Shown: one piece after another, positions 37,801 to 46,800 of the stretch
How the letters are laid out: each line of letters starts with the position of its first letter
Position numbering within the stretch: position 1 is the stretch's first letter
NCBI RefSeq assembly: GCF_029227915.1
Contig: NC_079875.1
Location: forward strand, 5,768,001-5,832,000
Source: Hydractinia symbiolongicarpus
Taxonomy: Eukaryota; Cnidaria; Hydrozoa; Anthoathecata; Hydractiniidae
DNA: 64,000 nt
Direction of reading: 5' to 3'
Notes under the pieces: model-generated
Told to the model about the DNA's origin: nothing
What the model saw: the letters and a program-made list of their open reading frames with translations, nothing else
The model's database searches: none
Program-made: the position numbers and the translations under genes

Positions 37801-40800
37801 CATATTTCCAAGAAAATTATGTATTGATTCAAATGTTTCTGCAAACGCCTCCTTTCTTATTTGTTAAGGTGTTTCTTTTAAGTAGTCACTTATCTTTATG
37901 CAAACTGATTTTTAACTAAATGCATCTTTTGAATAAACGGCTATTTAGATAAAAGATTTTTGCACGCTCGGGTATATGAGAGAAACATTATAGCCTATGT
38001 TTCACCACGTAAAGGGCTCTTCTGCTAAATTAGCACAACGATGATGAAACTTTTATTTGCTTTTTGTCTAGTCATGTTATGTCCTGGTTTAATGGCTACA
38101 AACACCTCGATTATGAAATGAGTTTCTTCTTTTAGCAACCTATATTAACGTGACCTGCAAATTTGATTTGAAGTATACACCGGCATTAGGAGATAAACAA
38201 GGTTCGCAATGGCGCGATTTTGAGAATGCCATATTATCAGAGGTAGGAAGATATTTCTCCCATTGTTTCAACCTTCTTACTTGAAATAAAGGGTTTTTGG
38301 CCATTTTTCAAAATTCAAAATAACCCCGACCCTTTATGGAATACCAGAATTGTAAAAGGCTTGCAAGCATGAATATATATTGGTATAGTCATAATTAGTA
38401 CTATTTATTCTAAACTAACCAAGTAGGTTAAGATGCATAGTCTATCTTTGACATCAGAAAGTAAAATTTAACAAGCTTGCATGAATATAACAAACGTGAT
38501 TGTTAGTGCGTGCTGTTATTGCAACTTGAGCCTCAAAAAAATCAATAGTAGCATAGTTAAACGTACCATACCTAGACATACAATCTTGGTTAAAGTATTC
38601 GTAGAAAAAAAGTAGTGACTCTCGAACTTTAACTTACATTCCCGCATTTTAAACTTGTCAATGTTTAGAGCAGGTGAATTTTGAACTTTCCATAGTTCAA
38701 TTGCCGATGTCAAATATCTTAGGTTGTTGGGTTAGTTTCAGACTTTTAAAATGCGCTAAATGGTAGTGACATCAACATGGTCACTTTTCCCTTGATTTTC
38801 CAAGCCTCTTTGGCTCCGACGTGAATTATTTCATAATGCAGGAATGCTATAATGTGCGATTAGCTGATTCTAACGGATCCCACTACGTCTAAATATGCAG
38901 GCTGTAGACAATTGACTATTTAATGATTTCGGCCATATTTATCGAACATTAAAAAACACATTTGTCTACAAACTTTAGTCAAAAGTTGCAGGTTGTGCTA
39001 TATGCACTTTTTTATAGCCTGTTTTGCATTATAATATTCGTCTATTTTTTCTAGAAGTATTGTGCTCAGTCACTCTAAAAATGCCAATAATGTTCTTATG
39101 TTTTTCACATTTCAAGTAAGCAGCGTTATCGCACAAAAAGTAAGATAAAGTTGCATGTTATCTGTTTGTTACCTGTGTTGTGATCTCATTGTGTCTTGTA
39201 GACTAAATTCATGTACGAAGATACATTTGGTGATGTTGTATCTAGTATCAAACTTTCCGACGTTAGGTGTGTATATTTACTTTTTGGATTTATTTTGAAA
39301 ATTTACCCAGGCCAATGAGATGACGTTAAGTAGTAGTTAAGAATATATCGGAAGGTATCGGATCTTGGGTACCGGCACCAGGGTATTTAGTCTCGGAAGT
39401 CGCCTGCGAAATAGAAATCCACTTTTAGCATTGATTATATATTTAATTATATATTATATAGTGACTTTCAATTTGTTGATTATTTTCTGTTTAGTTAAAA
39501 ATGTCTGAGAAACGTTTTTGAGATTTTTTTACTGTTAATTTCAGGCGTGGAAGTATCCTAGCGTCTTTTTCAATCAATTTCCATCAATTCGATTCTTACC
39601 AACTTGTATATCTACAAGATAGTTTACAGAATGAAAAGGCGATTGGTAAGCTACCAATTGTGGATGGTAGTCCTTCTTCAATTCTCACTGATTCTGGTAT
39701 GTGCCATGACACTCGCTAGCGGCTTTACTTGCAATACAATTTTATGGATAAATAGACAGATAAAAAATGCAATAACATTTTAAATGTTTTTCCGTGCATT
39801 ATTTGTTGAACCTGCAATTTCATGAAATGAGTTAAATTAACAGTAATTATACATTCAAGATAAACGAAACAATTAATCTATATACACTCAAATCGTACAT
39901 GTTTTTTGCTGCTTTGAGTATGCATTTATAATAATTGTTATGCTTATTTTAAGTGTATAACTGCTATTAATTTAATTTTTCAAAAAAATATCCTTATACG
40001 TTTTACCTTGAAAATGGATGGGTAGCCATCTGATAATTTGTAGATTTTGTTGTTGTTTTTACCCACGAAACCATTTAACTTACGTTGACCAATGTCCCTT
40101 AAATATTTTACCTCATCCATAACAACTGTTTTACATCCGTACAAAATATTTTTATTTATTTCAGTTCCAACTGGTCCACCATCCAACATACATGTTGTAT
40201 CTACTTATCCAACATCTTTTAATGTATCGTGGAGTGAAGTTGATATAACATTACAAAATGGAAACATTCAGGGTTACCTGTTGTTTTATCGTGAAAAGTT
40301 TAAACCTTCGGACCCGTATGAAGTGTATGGCTCTGTTTTATATTGGGCTGAAATAACTGGATTAAAACCTGGTACAGTGTATGTCATCAGATTGTTGGCA
40401 TTTACTGCTGCAGGTAATGGAGTGGCATCTAATCTGATGGGTGTTAAAACTTTAGAAGCAGGTATTGTAATTTAGTCTATTTTTAATGTTTGAAAAAACA
40501 GTCGGTTTTTAATTGAGTAGGTTTCATAAATGGAATAATAATTCTTCACCTTGGGCAATATCAAACTTAGGTTTGTATTGATTAAAATGCTGCAGAAACT
40601 CAAAATATAGTTCGATCATGGAAATGAAGGAAAGTTTACCCAGAAATCTAAATTCCTAATGTTAAATGTGTATAAAAGCTTGATGTATTACAAGCACACA
40701 GGACAAAGTAATTACTTTGATTATTTTTGATAATTTTACATCATTATGACAATATCTGTAAAATTTAAATTGCAGTATGGATTTTTGTAATGGTTTAATC

Positions 40801-43800
40801 GCTTTAACAAACCTAATTGAAATCTACCTACCTGTACTACATGAGTTTTTGTTTCGTTTTTAAGACACCCAGAGTCACTTGAAACAGGAGTGAAAACATC
40901 TTTGGGCTCTCGAAAGAAAAGTAAACTCGATTTTGCAAAATTGTCTTGAGATTAAACTGTTATTAACTTTTTATTTATTTTTTTAAATTAATTATACCAC
41001 ACATTGTTGAAAAAGTTGAACACGCCACGTCATAATTTTAAAAAATTTAAGTTGCTCGGATCACCGTCTTCAAATGATCTACACAGTTAATTTTAAAATT
41101 TTTCTCTCCCTTGGACAACTATGGTAGCCCTTAGGTAGACAATATATCATGTATCACTCCCATTCCGCCAAAAAACGATTTTGATTCCTTCAAGTCAGCA
41201 TACGAAACAATAGGAAATTTATTTTAAGAAACTTATAGGAACTTCCTAATCTGTTTTTTAATCATTTAATAAATCAATTTATTCTCTGTTCAGCCCCATC
41301 TGCACCACCGACATCTTTGACTGGTTTTGCAATTGATGCAACATCAATATATGTGCAATGGTCTGGTGTTGATATGGATGATATGAATGGCGATCCACTT
41401 GGATACAATGTGTATTTTAATGATGGATACAACACTAACAAGGCAATTTCACCTTTCTCTCCACCGCACATTATATTAAATGGCTTACATCCAGTCACTA
41501 CATATGTTATTGATGTGTGTGCTTTTAATGCAGTTGGAGAAGGACCATGTGAAGCAACTGGAGTCACATCGAAATTGTCAGGTAAGAAAAATACTTGATG
41601 AATGTTCGACGATTCTCCTTCCACGAACCAGGTGAAGATTTTACTTTTTCTTCTTCGATTTTTATAAAACTTGTAATTACAAAAAACAGATTTCCATATA
41701 GTGAAGTGGAAACCTTGCACCGGTTTCACTGCTGTTTTTTTGACGGAAGTTAAAAGCCATAAAAATTGAGTTTTACTTCGGTTAGAATGATAAAAAATGA
41801 AACATTTTTAATCACGCAAACCGGTTTAGGTTCACTCCAGGTCTCATGCAGACATTTCTCAGTAATATAGCGTGTGTCTTCTGGATCTTAAAAACCTTGA
41901 CTTTCAGAGTCAAGGTTTTTAAGATCAAGATCAGGTTTTTAAGTAAGTTTCCTAAACCTGGGTCACCAAATCCGTTTCGGAATGGACGGGTTGATGACGT
42001 CAAACCTTAATATCTCCGCAACCGTTTGTAAAAAGTACATAATCCTCTACATTTTCTTGATCATCGTTTAAAGGTCTATACGATGAAGGTAACAGGGATA
42101 TAAATTTCTGAAAATTTTTTTCGCGTTTTACCGGGCCATTGCTGACGTCAGCAAAATTTTTAAACCCTTATATGTCCTTAGTCGTTCGTAGAAAAGATAT
42201 GATCCTATACATTATTTTGATCAGCGTTTCAACTTCTACACGTTACAGGCAACGAATAAACTAAATTTCTCCAATTTTTTTTTGGATTTCCAATGCTGAC
42301 TTCAGCAAGACGTCTTAAACAACCAACTTTTTCAATGTCCTATTGCCTAAGTGGATTTTTCCACGGGTCTTTATAAACTAGTTATTACTATTATTACTAT
42401 CATTATGCAGGATAGCTTCTTCAGTTCCTATTGGTACCACTATCAACGAGGTTCCTGCGAAGGGGGTCTTAGTGCATTTAAAGCTCCATTTTGAGCTACG
42501 AAAGTCGTGGAAGCACAGCAATCGCTCAACTAGACAACCGCCTAAGATATCAATCCTATTCTCAGATATACTAGACAAAAATGTTTTATTTGATTGTGCT
42601 TCAAAACCTTTAATTTATATTTATAATTAAAAATCACTTAGAAAGTGACAAAAAAGCTTAAATACATTAAAATCTTTTTTTAAAAATGGCAAAACATTAA
42701 TGGTAAAACTTTCTTTTAGCTCCAAGGATTCCTCCAGGCAACCTATTCGTCTACTTTAAACTTCACGATAGTTTAGCTGTCAAATGGGATCATATAAGCT
42801 CAGAAGTAATTGACGCTTATAGAATTCAATACTATATGATAGAAAGAGGGAGGGTTGCTGTAGAGAAACCTGATATTAAAGAAGTAACATTGGTACCCTC
42901 ATTTCAAACGTACAATTTGAAGTTTTTGTCACCAAATTCTAAATATGTGATTAAAGTTTATGGTGTGAATGGTGCGGGAGATGGTGTTCCTTCTCTTGTT
43001 ATTGCAGGTGATTATTTTGTTTTTCGTTTTCTTTTTTTCACTCACACCTGTGGGTGAGAGTGTTTAAAATGCAACGAAAATTCGGCGGTGGTAACAACAA
43101 ATTTAATTAGGGCGTCGTATAGACCAATATTCGCTGTATCCCCCTATACGGATTTTTTGATGGTTATTTTATTTTATTTTTTTAAGAAATATATTTGTCT
43201 GTTGCCTTAGTTTGAGTGTTAGAACCGCTGCGGTTACTTGTTATATGTGGATTGGAGATAACTGATTTAAAGCTAAGAATTTCAACGGTTAATTCAGAGT
43301 CGTGAATTTTAATTGTTAATTCTACAGGACTTGTCACATTAATGTGACAATATACTAAGCAACTACACAAATATTTTACGAATCTCAAATTTAAGCTATT
43401 TTTTATCCGTTTCCGAAAATTTTATGACGTAACTGGCCGAAATGTCTTGTCATTGGTCTGGGCAATGAACAATAACTTTAGAAATTACAAGGGGAGGGCG
43501 AATCAACGAACCCAACATTAAGGAGCCCCTAATTAGCCCAACAGGAATAGCTTCAAGGAAAGTGTTTCTTGAGCTTGTGGTTTAAATTTGTAATACAATA
43601 AAAAAAATTTCTTTCTATAGAAACTTGCAAATGTCCAGCTACTGTCCATAGTAACTTCTATGTCAATCCACCATACACACAGCGAAGTGACAAAAACCAC
43701 CTAGATGGAGTGTTTTATAACATCCTTCCAGATATGATCAAAGCTGCTTGTGGCAAGTGCAACCATAGAATGTCCAAAGAAACAGTTGTTGATTTCATTT

Positions 43801-46800
43801 ATAATGGAAAATTTGGTTTCTCTTTTAAACCTAATGGGGATCGTGTGACCGAGGATGTAGATGAATTTACTGATTTATCATTTCCCTTGTCAGTAAATCC
43901 TGCGAAAAACGATTCGCTGAATTCCAAGTATGTTCCACTGCTCTCCTACCCGGGTGCTGTTTTTATTATCAAGAACTTAGATGCATCAAGTCACGTAAAA
44001 AAGATGATTGGTGATGTGCTGGCCACGTGGCCAATATTTATGCTCAATTTTTTCTTCACTCTTATATCCGGCGCCTTGGTGTGGTTTCTGGTAAGTTTAA
44101 GGTTTTTTTATAGCTTTGTGTAATTTTAAAGGAATTTTAGGACTGAAGGTCGAATGTCGATTCTCTCGCAGCTGAATTCAAGTCATCTTGTGTAGCTTAT
44201 TTCTGTTTATATGTACATACCCTGAAACAAATATACGCAGAAAGAAATTTAGATATAAATTGAAAACAAAAGGATTGTAAAAAGGTAGTTTTTTAAGGTG
44301 TCAAAGATGACTGATCAACTGCCCAACTTAGTTCACCTTCAAGATTTCCTTTGCGGAATAACGTAAACCTAATATTCTTTTTGGAGCATTGAAATGTTAA
44401 ATTTTTTAAGAGGCGATAATCTTTGAACTCTGTTCTTAACACTTTTCCGCGTATTTCTAGGAAATATATTTCATTCAAAAACCAGAAGCCACCTTTTCAC
44501 CATCTTTAAAAAATTTGATTGGCTTACGCCAAGGGTGGTACTGGGCGTACATTACACAGACAACTTTAGGGTGAGTGAGTGTTTATTGACAAAATTGAAG
44601 AACTAAAAACTTTTAAACCAAAAATAGTTTTCTATTCTTTAGATTCTAGCATATTTAACTTCTGATTTTTGGGGATCACCTCTCCATAGTTGTAATTTTA
44701 GGGATTACTTTCCACAGCTTCTAATTTTTTCGGGATTATCCTATCTTAGTTCCGTTTTTCTTGGATTACCTCTACTGATTTTTGGTAATAATTTCTATAG
44801 CTTTCGATCTATAGGAAAACTACCCATTTTAGGTTTCGATTGTCGTGGATCAACATTTTTCCCTTTTGATTGGACAAGTATTAGTGATTGTAAATAATCA
44901 ATTTTTCCATTAGAATTTTCGATGCACAATGACGTCATCAAAACTTTAAAAAATACTAAAAAAGATCCCTTTTTTGCTGAACTTAAAATGGTATAAAGTT
45001 CCAAACAAAACCAACTGGCTCCCCTCCTTCCTGGACGAATAATTAAAAAATATCAATGGAGTTCAGCTTGCTTAACGTTTATCTTTTAAGATTTGAGATG
45101 ATATATATTGCAATATTTGAAGTCGAATAGTTCTCAAAATTAATTTTTTTTAATCATCATTTCTAGGTACGGTGATTTTGTACCAATAGGAAAAGCGTCA
45201 CGATGTTTTGCTGTTATTTGGATTTTCACGAGTTTGGTGATGTCATCTTTACTCCTTGGAGCGTTGACGACGGCATTTACCGCCGTTCAGACGACAAAAA
45301 CAAAATCGATGTACGGCGTGAAGGTATGACGAGAAAAGTGGAAAAACAAGGACTTATGTTTACAACAACTTTGTATTTAACCACGTGACTTATGTTTACA
45401 ACAACTTTGTATTTAACTACGTGACTTATGTTTACAAAATTTCGTATTTAACCACGTGACTTTTACAACAATTTTGTAATTAACCACGTGACTTTATTTT
45501 TAAACTTCATCTTTTGTATTTACGTTTTTAGGTAGCTGCACTCTCTGGCTCTTTTGAAGAGCGGCTGGCAATATTAAAAAATGGTCAAATTGATAAAGGT
45601 AAGAATTGGTTTAGAATTAATTTTTTTTTCAAGAGATTGAAAGTCTTTAACCTTGTTTTATTTAAGTACTAATTCCCGTTAAACATTGTGTAAAAATGTG
45701 AGGGTGTTGTGAGGGTGGGTGTTGTGAGGGTGGGTGTTGTGAGGGTGGGTGAATAGTTACAGGTGGTCTAATCAAAATTAATTAATGTTTGATTTGCTAT
45801 GAAATAACAGAACATCAAGTTAATACATTTATTCGCTTCACCATTCACGATAAGACGCTGAAGATAAATCTCCTTAAAAATTAATTCCTTTTGTTTCTCT
45901 TTAGAAAAAACTTACACAAGTGTATCTGAGTTGACACAAGCGTTGCACAACGACCATGTTTTTGGTATACTTATCGATGCGTACACAGCCGGGAGTAATC
46001 GAGACATCCTTGACGACCCGCTACTTCATGTGGCTAATTTGATTAAATATCCGCGTTCGTTTGGTGTTGTTCTCAGTGGAGGATTAGCGAATGTTGACCA
46101 AGAGGTTTTAGATTATGTTAAGACAAACGAGGGGAATATTTTAGAAGTATTGGAAATGTTCACCCAGAAGTTAAAGGTATTTACGCATTGTGGTTCAGTA
46201 CGTTTAATCCTGAATTTTTGACCGTGTATTTTTAAGAGTTCAGTCAGTTTTGCAGAAGAAAATACGCAAGGAACTACCATTAACCATTTTTTATAACATT
46301 TTCACTACAATCTATCAATCACTGCCGCGTGTAAATTTGACGACTCTAAAAATAGGTCAAAATAAATCTCCCTCCATCCTCAATGTTACTATTACTAAGA
46401 GCAGGGAGTAACAAGCCTCTACCTTAATTTAAATTTTTTTTTAACAGACGATCATTTTTGTTTCAATTTAGCCTCAAACTGCAGCTAAAGAAGTATCGTT
46501 ATTTGATGCAGAATCTACTGTGTTGAGAACAGGAATAACCGTCCTCTCTGTTTTGTTGTGTCTGACGCTGTTGTTAGGGTTTGTGGCCTCACAGCTATGC
46601 AAGAAGAAAAGCAGAATAAAAGTAAAACCGGTGGAGAGAGGTACGTAAGAAACAAAAACTAATGTTCTTTTGAAAATCAGCATTCAAGTTTAATTCTCAC
46701 CATTTCATTGTGAAATGCAAAAATCAATGCGAAAGCCTCGCGCAAAATTGTATTCGACTAACGTCATATCTATAAACAGTAAATGTGGCTCTCGGTTCGG

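Noticed and set aside
43621-46640. Voltage-gated potassium channel
   Set aside because: No S4-type arginine or lysine ladder and no four-segment sensor precede the pore; one membrane segment lies on each side, with the clamshell halves outside.
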